Below, piece after piece: positions 26,060 through 32,964 of a DNA stretch of 56,929 bases. Origin of the DNA: Candidatus Nanopelagicales bacterium (GTDB taxonomy: Bacteria; Actinomycetota; Actinomycetes; S36-B12); NCBI GenBank assembly GCA_030726915.1, contig JANRCR010000034.1:1-56929 (forward strand), in the 5' to 3' direction. Below the pieces are notes generated by a model, which searched no databases, was not told where the DNA came from, and saw only the letters and a list, made by a program, of their open reading frames with translations. The translations under genes were made by a program, and so were the position numbers. Numbering within the stretch: position 1 is the first letter of the stretch; every line of letters starts with the position of its first letter.

Positions 26060-28057
26060 TCACACCATCACGACATCGACTGCAACCGATTGCGTGAATC
26101 CTACGATGACGGGGTTGACCTCAACCAGGGTGAGTTCCTCCGCGAGGAGGGCATCTCCCACCGTGGCCGCGAGCATGCAGAGTCCGTCAAGGTCGCGCTC
26201 CTGGGTCCCCCGACCTCCGGTGAGCACGACGTGCCCGCGCATTTGCTGGATCCCCAAGCGAATCCGGTCAGCATCGGCGGGGAGGGGCAGGCACACAACG
26301 TCGGCGAGCGCCTCGGTCCAGATGCCACCCAGCCCGATCGTCAGAGTCGGTACGACGCCATCACGCCGCGCAGCAACGATGACCTCAACTCCCGGGGGAG
26401 CCATCTGCTCCACCAGGATGCGCGCCCCGGGCACCAGAGCCAGTAAGCCCTCGGCCACGTGAGCAACATCAGCACCGCTGTTGAGACCGAGGACCACTCC
26501 CCCCATGTCTGACTTGTGCAGGATGCCCGGTGCCACGATCTTCAGCGCCACCGGGAAGCCGATCTCCTCGGCCACGCTCACGGCCATGCTGGGGTCCTCG
26601 ACCACCCTCCCCGGGGGAATGACAACTCCATGCCGTCGCAACACGTCCTTGGCCTCGGACTCATCCCGATCGCGTGGCCGCCCACTCGTCGCCGCCGTGT
26701 GAGCCATGGCGCGCAATCGCTCGGGCGACACCGGCGCTGCCTGGAGCACCGCGATGGCGCGCAGGGCGTTGTCGAGGCCCTCGATAACGCCCGTGGCTCC
26801 CTGTCCGGGTGTGGTCGCCACGACCATCGTGTCGATTCCGGCGCGCTGCCCACCCACGACGCCACCCTCACGGGTCGCGCGCCATTCAGCCAGGGGACCG
26901 GGGGGCAAACCGGGAGGCTCGTCCTGGATGTAGACGAGGTGGCCCACGTCATCGTCGCGGGCCACCGCCTGTGTCAATGCAGCCACAGCCTCGGTGTCGG
27001 CCCACACCAGCGCGGTGTGATCGAGGGGATTAGCCACGGTGGCCGCTGGGGGCAGTAGGTCGCGCAGAGTGTCTCGAGTCGAGGGCGCCAAGTCAGCCAA
27101 CCGGACACCGAAGTCGTCAGCAAGGTCTGCTGCGATGGCAGCGTCTCCACCCGAGCAGGTCACGAATGCTGCTCCACGTCGGTCCCGATGCCCCGTCGCA
27201 AGAGCTCGCGCCGTCTCAAAGAGTTCGAGTGGTTGGCGCACGAGGACGCCCCCCGCCTCCTGGATCATGGCGGCAAAAACCTGCTGATCACCGACGAGGG
27301 CTGCCGTGTGAGCGGCTCCCACAGCGGCGCCTCGCTCACTGCGCCCCACCTTGAGTACGACGACGCGCACATCGCGCTCGACACACTCGGCGAGGGCGTC
27401 ACACCAGCGCGCACCATCACCATCACCCTCGACGTACAGGGCAACGGCGCGCACTCCCGCGAGCGACGCGGTGTGTGCGAGCAGGGTGGGCGTGTCGATG
27501 ACCGCCGCGTTGCCCGACGAGATGACCGTATGGAGCCACTCCGCCCCGCGGTGCGCGAGTCCAACCACGCCGATATTGCCACTCTCCGTGATCAGGGCGA
27601 CACCACCGACCGCGCGCGGCAGTGTGACCGCATCCCCCCACATGGGGGCGCGGGCAGCAACGCTGACGATGCCGTTGCCATTGGGGCCGATGACGGGCAA
27701 TGCACCCGCTGCGTTGACGAGGTCTGCCTGCAGGTCACGGCGTCCCGCCTCGGCGAATCCCGCGGCGTACACAACAGCACCACCGCAGCCCAGGGCTGCT
27801 GCTTCGGCGAGGTAGTCCGAGACCGTGTCGGCCGGGGTCGCGATGACGACCGCATCCACCGACCCCGCCTCGGCGAGCGAGGGAAGGCAGGGCACGCCGG
27901 CAGCGGTTGACCGGGTGGGGTGGATGCCCACCACTCGACCGGTGAACCCGGCTCGCTGGAGGTTGAGCAGGGTGGTGTGCGCATAGGTGCCCTCGCGCTC
28001 CGTCGCACCCACGACGGCGATGCTGCGTGGGTTGATCAACCGCTCAAGGCTCACCAT
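26060..28057 (-). CDS. ADP-forming acyl-CoA synthetase (acetate-CoA ligase family, fused alpha-beta)
   Basis: 665 residues with the full NDP-forming ligase architecture: CoA-binding Rossmann domain (INPRSIAVVGATEREG), two succinyl-CoA-ligase-like domains, and a C-terminal ATP-grasp domain starting near residue 460 (FPVALKIVAPGILHKSDMGG, then VEVNPVIV). The phospho-His is probably in VGAAHTAALVGD. It makes acyl-CoA from a carboxylic acid and ATP, or runs in reverse to make ATP. The start MVSLERLINPRS lies 10 nt after the acyl-CoA dehydrogenase stop. Its acid substrate is unknown. Confidence 0.88.
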   Translation of the reverse strand: MVSLERLINPRSIAVVGATEREGTYAHTTLLNLQRAGFTGRVVGIHPTRSTAAGVPCLPSLAEAGSVDAVVIATPADTVSDYLAEAAALGCGGAVVYAAGFAEAGRRDLQADLVNAAGALPVIGPNGNGIVSVAARAPMWGDAVTLPRAVGGVALITESGNIGVVGLAHRGAEWLHTVISSGNAAVIDTPTLLAHTASLAGVRAVALYVEGDGDGARWCDALAECVERDVRVVVLKVGRSERGAAVGAAHTAALVGDQQVFAAMIQEAGGVLVRQPLELFETARALATGHRDRRGAAFVTCSGGDAAIAADLADDFGVRLADLAPSTRDTLRDLLPPAATVANPLDHTALVWADTEAVAALTQAVARDDDVGHLVYIQDEPPGLPPGPLAEWRATREGGVVGGQRAGIDTMVVATTPGQGATGVIEGLDNALRAIAVLQAAPVSPERLRAMAHTAATSGRPRDRDESEAKDVLRRHGVVIPPGRVVEDPSMAVSVAEEIGFPVALKIVAPGILHKSDMGGVVLGLNSGADVAHVAEGLLALVPGARILVEQMAPPGVEVIVAARRDGVVPTLTIGLGGIWTEALADVVCLPLPADADRIRLGIQQMRGHVVLTGGRGTQERDLDGLCMLAATVGDALLAEELTLVEVNPVIVGFTQSVAVDVVMV

Positions 28058-28067
28058 GTGCGCTCGA

Positions 28068-29255
28068 TCATGTGAGCATGGCCTGTACGCCGCGCCGCTC
28101 CAGCGACCGCGCCACGATAATGCGCTGGATCTCTGAGGTCCCCTCCCAGATGCGGTCGACACGCAACTCGCGCCAGAAGCGCTCCGCCGCGGTCGTCCGC
28201 ATGTAGCCGCGTCCACCAAAAATCTGCAGTGCCCGATCGGCACATCTGTTGGCGGCCTCAGAGCAAAAGAGTTTGGCCATCGAGGCTTTGCCATGGATGA
28301 GTTTGGGGTCGGCGCCATCATCAGCCATGGCGGCGACCTCGAGTCCGAGAAGTCGACCAGCTGCGGCATCAGCGGCACTATCCGCTAGAGGGAAGCTCAC
28401 CCCCTGATGATCGATGAGGCGCGCCCCGCCCTGCTCGCGATTCACCGCCCACTCCACCGTCTCCTCAATCAGGCGCTGCATAGCCCCGACGCAGCGAGCA
28501 GCGATGCCGAGCCGCTCCTCCATAAACCACATGCGCTGCAGGTCATCGCCTCGGCCTAGACCTCCGATGATGTCGTCATCGTGGACGATGACATCCGTGA
28601 AGAGCAGGGTCGGGTGACCATGTGGGTAGGTGTGGGTGAAGGGCACATCGGAGACCGTCTCGATCCCGGGGGTGTCAGCCGGCACGGCGAAGAGGGTGGG
28701 GAGTCGTTGCCCGTCCACGTCGGCGTAGGCCATGACGACGATGACGGCGGCGATGGATCCAAAGGTGACAAACCACTTCTCGCCGTTAATCACCCACCGG
28801 CCATCACCCGTTGGGACAGCAGTGGTCGTCATGCCTGACGGATCGCTGCCAGCATCCGCCTCGGTGACGGCGTACGCGTCGTGCAGATCACCACGCAATG
28901 CGGGGATCAGCCAACGCTCCTGCTGGGCTGGCGTGGCGTGCTTCCACACGTTGTATGCATTGGGGATGTACCAGGCCACTCCGTTGGTCGTGCGACCCAA
29001 TTGCTCCTCGACGAGGAACCACTCGGTGACGCTCCAATCATGCCCACCATGCCGCGTCGCATGCGGGCCGCCGTGGATGCCGTACTCCATGGCCTTGGTC
29101 CGGATGAGGAGTTGGTCCGGCAGCGGGAGTGGACCTCCGGCGAGCTCCGCGGTCACCTCGAAGGGGATGAGGACCTCATCCACGAAGGCAGCCGCGCGCG
29201 CTTGCAGATCGGCGTAGGCCGCGTCGATGCGTCGTCGGGGGGTCTCGGTGCTCAT
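28068..29255 (-). CDS. Acyl-CoA dehydrogenase
   Basis: 395 residues. The middle-domain FAD motif is AYAVTEADAGSDPSGM with NGEKWFVTFGS, and the C-terminal motif is LQIFGGRGYMRTTAAERFWRELRVDRIWEGTSEIQR. It oxidises an acyl-CoA to the 2-enoyl-CoA and passes electrons to ETF. The start MSTETPRRR has GAGGAG eight nt upstream; a longer frame extends over the promoter and into tetR and is rejected. The leader carries a -10 TAGCCT next to a TetR-type palindrome. First gene of the ACAD-synthetase-Rieske operon. It is divergent from tetR. Confidence 0.92.
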   Translation of the reverse strand: MSTETPRRRIDAAYADLQARAAAFVDEVLIPFEVTAELAGGPLPLPDQLLIRTKAMEYGIHGGPHATRHGGHDWSVTEWFLVEEQLGRTTNGVAWYIPNAYNVWKHATPAQQERWLIPALRGDLHDAYAVTEADAGSDPSGMTTTAVPTGDGRWVINGEKWFVTFGSIAAVIVVMAYADVDGQRLPTLFAVPADTPGIETVSDVPFTHTYPHGHPTLLFTDVIVHDDDIIGGLGRGDDLQRMWFMEERLGIAARCVGAMQRLIEETVEWAVNREQGGARLIDHQGVSFPLADSAADAAAGRLLGLEVAAMADDGADPKLIHGKASMAKLFCSEAANRCADRALQIFGGRGYMRTTAAERFWRELRVDRIWEGTSEIQRIIVARSLERRGVQAMLT

Positions 29256-29292
29256 GTCACTCCTCGGGGATGTCAGGATGATGCCGCTCACC

Positions 29293-29298
29293 AGGCTA
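29293..29298 (-). promoter_or_regulatory. -10 element of the acyl-CoA dehydrogenase operon
   Basis: TAGCCT on the minus strand (29298-29293), about 38 nt before the ATG and directly abutting the palindromic operator at 29300-29315. A bound repressor would cover the -10/-35 spacer. Confidence 0.45.
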
Positions 29299-29299
29299 C

Positions 29300-29315
29300 C
29301 TGAATGAGCGTTCAG
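29300..29315. promoter_or_regulatory. TetR operator site 1
   Basis: CTGAATGAGCGTTCAG, an inverted repeat with CTGAA/TTCAG arms, lies between tetR and the acyl-CoA dehydrogenase gene. Near-identical sites occur at 30022 and 30058. The form TGA(A)-N6-TTCA is a common operator type for TetR regulators of acyl-CoA metabolism. Confidence 0.7.
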
Positions 29316-29337
29316 CACGGACACTTCGGGAGGTTCG

Positions 29338-29964
29338 TTGGCCAAGGGGACACTGCCTTCGTCCGGGGGACTATCGGCGAAGGCACCCGAAGAACGCCGG
29401 GAGCGCATCCTTCGGGCAACCGTTGACGTCGTCCGCACCCGCGGCTTCGCCGGTGCGCGCGTCAGCGATATTGCGGAGGCTGCTGGCACCTCCCAGGGAC
29501 TTGTGCTCTACCACTTCCACTCCCTTGACGGGGCCCTTGATGCCGCCCTCACCCTGCTCGAGGATGAGTTCTACGACGACCTCGCGCGGGATCTCCAGGA
29601 GCAGGCTGGCGCCGTCCAACGTTTGCGTCACATGGCCGACCTCGGTGCCGGTCTGGGTCCGGCTGTCGGCGACTGGCGCCTGTGGCTGGAGTTGTGGGTG
29701 CGCGCCCTCCACGACCCGGGTGCTCGTGAGACGCGCGAGTCCCTGGACCGTCGCTGGCGCACCTCCTTGCGAGAGGTGATTTCGGAGGGGGTGGCCGCTG
29801 GTGACTTCGCCCCCGCCGACGCGGAGGCAGCGGTGATCCGCCTGGCCAGCCTCATGGACGGCCTTGCCATCCAACTCGCCCTGGATGATCCCGATATGAC
29901 GACCCAGCGCCTAGCGGATCTGTGGTGGGACGCGGCGATTCTTGAGTTGCGCATGCCCCACTGA
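29338..29964 (+). CDS. TetR-family transcriptional regulator
   Basis: 208 residues. The DNA-binding domain spans about 17-63, with RILRATVDVVRTRGFAGARV and the HTH IAEAAGTSQGLVLYHFHS. The C-terminal ligand domain resembles BetI/TetR_C_6-type regulators. The TTG start is preceded by GGGAGG. Palindromic sites CTGAATGA-[GC]-CGTTCAG flank the gene on both sides, in its own upstream region and before the aminotransferase. It is therefore inferred to repress the aminotransferase, the ACAD-synthetase-Rieske operon and possibly itself. The inducer is probably a pathway acyl-CoA or betaine. Confidence 0.88.
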   Translation: MAKGTLPSSGGLSAKAPEERRERILRATVDVVRTRGFAGARVSDIAEAAGTSQGLVLYHFHSLDGALDAALTLLEDEFYDDLARDLQEQAGAVQRLRHMADLGAGLGPAVGDWRLWLELWVRALHDPGARETRESLDRRWRTSLREVISEGVAAGDFAPADAEAAVIRLASLMDGLAIQLALDDPDMTTQRLADLWWDAAILELRMPH

Positions 29965-30018
29965 CCTCCCATCACCTCCCTGACCCACCCCTAACCCCTC
30001 GACTCCGCGTTGCGGTGC

Positions 30019-30048
30019 TTGCTGAATGACCGTTCAGCCTGTTATCCT
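30019..30048 (+). promoter_or_regulatory. Sigma-70-type promoter of the aminotransferase gene
   Basis: TTGCTG (30019-30024), an 18-nt spacer and TATCCT (30043-30048). Operator 2 sits in the spacer and operator 3 at the predicted transcription start, an arrangement suited to repression. Confidence 0.55.
30022..30037. promoter_or_regulatory. TetR operator site 2
   Basis: CTGAATGACCGTTCAG differs from site 1 at one position. It lies in the -35/-10 spacer of the aminotransferase promoter. Confidence 0.7.
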
Positions 30049-30057
30049 CCTCACATC

Positions 30058-30073
30058 CTGAACGACCGCTCAG
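30058..30073. promoter_or_regulatory. TetR operator site 3
   Basis: CTGAACGACCGCTCAG, 36 bp centre to centre from site 2, at the expected transcription start. The three sites give the consensus CTGAAYGANCGYTCAG. Confidence 0.68.
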
Positions 30074-30092
30074 GATCGAGGATGTGAGACTC

Positions 30093-31562
30093 ATGGGCGC
30101 TCCACAGCGTCAGCCCGCTGCCGCCAGCGACACTCGTCGGCAGGCACGCGACCACCTACTTCTCAACTTCACCGACATGGGCGAGTACGCCGATGCCGGA
30201 TCCAAGATCATCGTGCGAGGTGAGGGCTGCGATGTCATCGACGACGGCGGCCGCCGCTTCATCGATGGCATTTCGGGGCTCTTCTGCTCCAACCTCGGTC
30301 ACTCCTACGGTGCAGAGATCGGGGAAGCGGCAGCAGAACAACTCGCCATCTTGCCCTTCACACCGACGTGGTACCTCGCGCATCCATCAGCCGCTCGCCT
30401 TGGCGCCCGGCTCGCGGCCCATGCGGCTCCCCTCGGTATGCAGCGCGTCTTCTTTACCAACAGTGGCGGTGAAGCCGTCGAGTCTGCCTGGAAACTCGTG
30501 CGCCAATGGCATGCCGTCAACGGTGAGCCGCAACGCACCAAGGCCATCGCCCGCCGACTCGCCTACCACGGCACGTCCATGGGGGCACTGAGCTTCACCG
30601 GACTGCCCGACTGCAGGGCGCCGTTCGAGCCCATGGCAGTGCCGACGACATTCCTGTCCAACACCAACGCCTACAGGCACCCGGCAGGTCATGACCCGGC
30701 CGCACTCACCCGGGCACTGCTTGTCGAGGCAGAGGACGCGATCATCCTCGCCGGTCCGGATCAGGTCGCCATGCTCATTGCGGAGCCAGTGCAAAACTCC
30801 GGCGGAGCCTTTGTGCCACCACCGGGCTACTGGGCCGGATTACGCAGCCTGTGCGATCGCTACGGCATCATCCTCGTCGCCGATGAGACCATCACCGCCT
30901 TTGGTCGGGTCGGTGAGTGGTTTGCCTCCAGTCTCTTTGATGGTCGTCCCGACATCATCACCTTCGCCAAGGGCGTCACCGCCGGTCACGCTCCCCTGGG
31001 TGGCGTCCTCATGACCGAGCGCATGGCCGAGCCATTCGTCACGGGCGGTGAGACCTACATGCACGGACTCACCTACTCCGGGCATCCGCTCACGACGGCG
31101 ATTGCCGACCGCGTGCTGGAGATCTACGAGCGAGACAATGTGCTCGGCAACGTGCGTGAGCTCGCACCGCGCTTCGCGGCCGGGCTGGAGGAGTTGCGCC
31201 GCATCCCCCTCGTCGGGGACGTGCGTGGCATGGGCTTCTTCTGGGCACTGGAGCTGGTGAAGGACCGGGAGACCAAACAACTCTTCGACGCCGATGAGGC
31301 TGACTGGCTGCTGCGCAAGGAATTGTCACGGCACATGGATGAGTTGGGCTTGCTCTGCCGCCTCGATGATCGTGGCGAACCGGTGATCCAACTCTCACCC
31401 CCCCTGGTGTCCGATGCCGCCCTGCTCGATCGCATCCTCAACATTGTCGGCACCGCGACCGAGCGCGCTTGGCGCGCATGGAACGGCGCTCCGTCCGCGG
31501 CACCGCTGCCGATGGGGTCATCCGCACTCCGGTCGGCCAACCCACACGTCGGGGCAGCCTGA
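30093..31562 (+). CDS. Class III PLP-dependent aminotransferase (omega-amino acid type)
   Basis: 489 residues, fold type I, of the beta-alanine/putrescine/taurine-pyruvate aminotransferase group. The PLP-phosphate site is NSGGEAVESAWKL, the pyridine-nitrogen Asp is in LVADETITAFGR and the Schiff-base Lys in FAKGVTAGHAPLGG. It moves the terminal amino group of an omega-amino acid or diamine, normally to pyruvate. ATG 30093 is preferred over GTG 30084 because GAGG at 30078-30081 is well spaced only for the former. Three operator-like palindromes tie it to the neighbouring acyl-CoA and Rieske genes. Confidence 0.9.
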   Translation: MGAPQRQPAAASDTRRQARDHLLLNFTDMGEYADAGSKIIVRGEGCDVIDDGGRRFIDGISGLFCSNLGHSYGAEIGEAAAEQLAILPFTPTWYLAHPSAARLGARLAAHAAPLGMQRVFFTNSGGEAVESAWKLVRQWHAVNGEPQRTKAIARRLAYHGTSMGALSFTGLPDCRAPFEPMAVPTTFLSNTNAYRHPAGHDPAALTRALLVEAEDAIILAGPDQVAMLIAEPVQNSGGAFVPPPGYWAGLRSLCDRYGIILVADETITAFGRVGEWFASSLFDGRPDIITFAKGVTAGHAPLGGVLMTERMAEPFVTGGETYMHGLTYSGHPLTTAIADRVLEIYERDNVLGNVRELAPRFAAGLEELRRIPLVGDVRGMGFFWALELVKDRETKQLFDADEADWLLRKELSRHMDELGLLCRLDDRGEPVIQLSPPLVSDAALLDRILNIVGTATERAWRAWNGAPSAAPLPMGSSALRSANPHVGAA

Positions 31563-31573
31563 CAGACCGGCAC

Positions 31574-32224
31574 TCAGTCCTGATCCGGATCTCCCTCGGG
31601 TCCGGCATGATCGGCCAACCACTCCATCATTGGCGTGATCGCGCGCCAGTCACGGCGTACGGCGTCCAGAGCCTTGCGCGACGCCAGGGTCTTGGGGTCG
31701 TCGTATGTCTTGGTCGCGACGACGCGTGTCATGCGCAGGAGGTCCAATCGCGGAGCATCGGCGGCATAGCCCTTGGGCCGGGTCTTGAGCGGCGACCCGT
31801 CGACATCCCAGCGACCTCGGCGCAAGCGGGTCAGGTCGGTCTCCAGCGACACGCCTGCGGGTGAGGCGATGGCGGCACGCAGGCGCGCGAGTTGAGTCGG
31901 CGCAGGGGCATAGAGCCCGCCGCCGATCATGACGCCACTCGCGGACACCTGGACGTAGTAGCCGATCGCATCCTCGATCATCACGACCGCGCCCTGGTGG
32001 TCTTTGAGCGGCGCCTTGTCCTTGCTGAATCGCGTGTCGCGGTATGGCCGGTAGACCTTGGCTTCACCGAACTCCCCCGCGAGCTCGGCGAGCAGCGCGG
32101 TCATCGGCGCCTTAATGCAGTCGTCGTACGTCGCCCGGTGCTCCGCCCACCACGCCTTGGTGTTGTGCGTCGCCAACTGCTCATAGAAGGCGAAGCCCTC
32201 TGCGGGGAAGCCGGTGAAGCGCAT
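31574..32224 (-). CDS. DUF2461 family protein
   Basis: 216 residues beginning MRFTGFPAEGFAFYEQL, with the family features NTKAWWAEHRATYDD, YRPYRDTRFSKDKAPLKDHQG and YYVQVSASGVMIGGGLYAP. DUF2461 is a widespread family of unknown biochemical role. The longer frame back to 32278 would run into the toxin-antitoxin operator and is not used. It is convergent with the aminotransferase (11 nt) and divergent from the toxin-antitoxin pair. Confidence 0.88.
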   Translation of the reverse strand: MRFTGFPAEGFAFYEQLATHNTKAWWAEHRATYDDCIKAPMTALLAELAGEFGEAKVYRPYRDTRFSKDKAPLKDHQGAVVMIEDAIGYYVQVSASGVMIGGGLYAPAPTQLARLRAAIASPAGVSLETDLTRLRRGRWDVDGSPLKTRPKGYAADAPRLDLLRMTRVVATKTYDDPKTLASRKALDAVRRDWRAITPMMEWLADHAGPEGDPDQD

Positions 32225-32270
32225 GCAGGCGAGGCTAGCGAGAATGCGGACGCTCACCTGGCCCCCGAGT

Positions 32271-32287
32271 GATACCACGGTGGTATC
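32271..32287. promoter_or_regulatory. Perfect 17-bp palindrome, likely operator of the toxin-antitoxin pair
   Basis: GATACCAC-G-GTGGTATC ends eight nt before the antitoxin ATG. A perfect inverted repeat at this place is typical of autoregulation by a ribbon-helix-helix antitoxin. Confidence 0.75.
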
Positions 32288-32295
32288 GTGGCCTC

Positions 32296-32493
32296 ATGGC
32301 GATGACGTTGCGGCTCACCGACAGCGAGACAAAGGCCCTTCGCGAGCGAGCCGAGTTGGAGAACCGCTCCATGCACGAGGTGGTCAAGTCAGCTATAGAC
32401 GCCTACCTGTCGAACCGCGCAGCGCGGCTCGCCGACGCCATATCGTCGGTTGCCCACGAGGATGCCGAACTCCTCGATCGCCTCAGCCGGTAG
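32296..32493 (+). CDS. Ribbon-helix-helix antitoxin (partner of Doc)
   Basis: 65 residues. The N-terminal strand MAMTLRLTD and helices SETKALRERAELENRSMHEVVKSAIDAYL form an RHH DNA-binding domain. The remaining ~25 residues would wrap the toxin. Classical Doc toxins pair with Phd; here the antitoxin belongs to the CopG/RHH fold instead. The ATG lies eight nt after the palindromic operator, and the toxin GTG begins two nt after its stop. Confidence 0.82.
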   Translation: MAMTLRLTDSETKALRERAELENRSMHEVVKSAIDAYLSNRAARLADAISSVAHEDAELLDRLSR

Positions 32494-32495
32494 TC

Positions 32496-32885
32496 GTGAC
32501 CTCTCACGATCCGACGGATTTCCTTACGCTCGACGACCTACTGGAAGTAGCCAACGGCGTGCTCCCTGAAGTCGGAATTCGAGACATGGGGCTGCTGGAG
32601 TCAACGCGCGCACGACCCCAGACCACCGTCTTCGGAGACCTGGCCTACCCCGGTCTATGCGAGCAGGCCGCCGCGCTCATCCACTCACTGGCCCGCAACC
32701 ACGCGCTGGTCGATGGCAACAAACGGCTCGCGTGGTCAGGGATGAAGGTGTTCCTCCTGATGAACGGAGTGCAGCTCACGTACACCGTTGACGACGCCGA
32801 GGAGTTTGTCCTGCAGATCGCGCGTGGAGACATCGACGTGCCCAACATCACCGCCTGGATAGATCAGCGCACCACTCCTCGTTGA
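32496..32885 (+). CDS. doc: Doc (death-on-curing) family toxin, Fic fold
   Basis: 129 residues. The Fic/Doc motif HALVDGNKR spans residues 69-77 (H69, D73, N75, K76, R77); the Lys after GN is the Doc variant that phosphorylates elongation factor Tu rather than AMPylating. An N-terminal region FLTLDDLLEVANGVLPEV is typical of the family. The GTG start two nt after the antitoxin stop implies coupled translation. A strong hairpin ends the operon 29 nt downstream. Confidence 0.9.
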   Translation: MTSHDPTDFLTLDDLLEVANGVLPEVGIRDMGLLESTRARPQTTVFGDLAYPGLCEQAAALIHSLARNHALVDGNKRLAWSGMKVFLLMNGVQLTYTVDDAEEFVLQIARGDIDVPNITAWIDQRTTPR

Positions 32886-32913
32886 ACGCCGGCCTACGGG
32901 GCCTGACCGCAAG

Positions 32914-32951
32914 CGTGAGGGGCGGCTCCCTGTCGGGAGCCGCCCCTCACG
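32914..32951. terminator. 17-bp stem hairpin after doc and after the secreted-protein gene
   Basis: Perfect inverted repeat CGTGAGGGGCGGCTCCC / GGGAGCCGCCCCTCACG with loop TGTC. It lies between convergent genes (doc, 32885; secreted protein, 32965), so it can serve both. No U tract, as is common in actinomycetes. Nearly identical to the hairpin at 34721. Confidence 0.8.
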
Positions 32952-32964
32952 TGAAGCGGGATTG

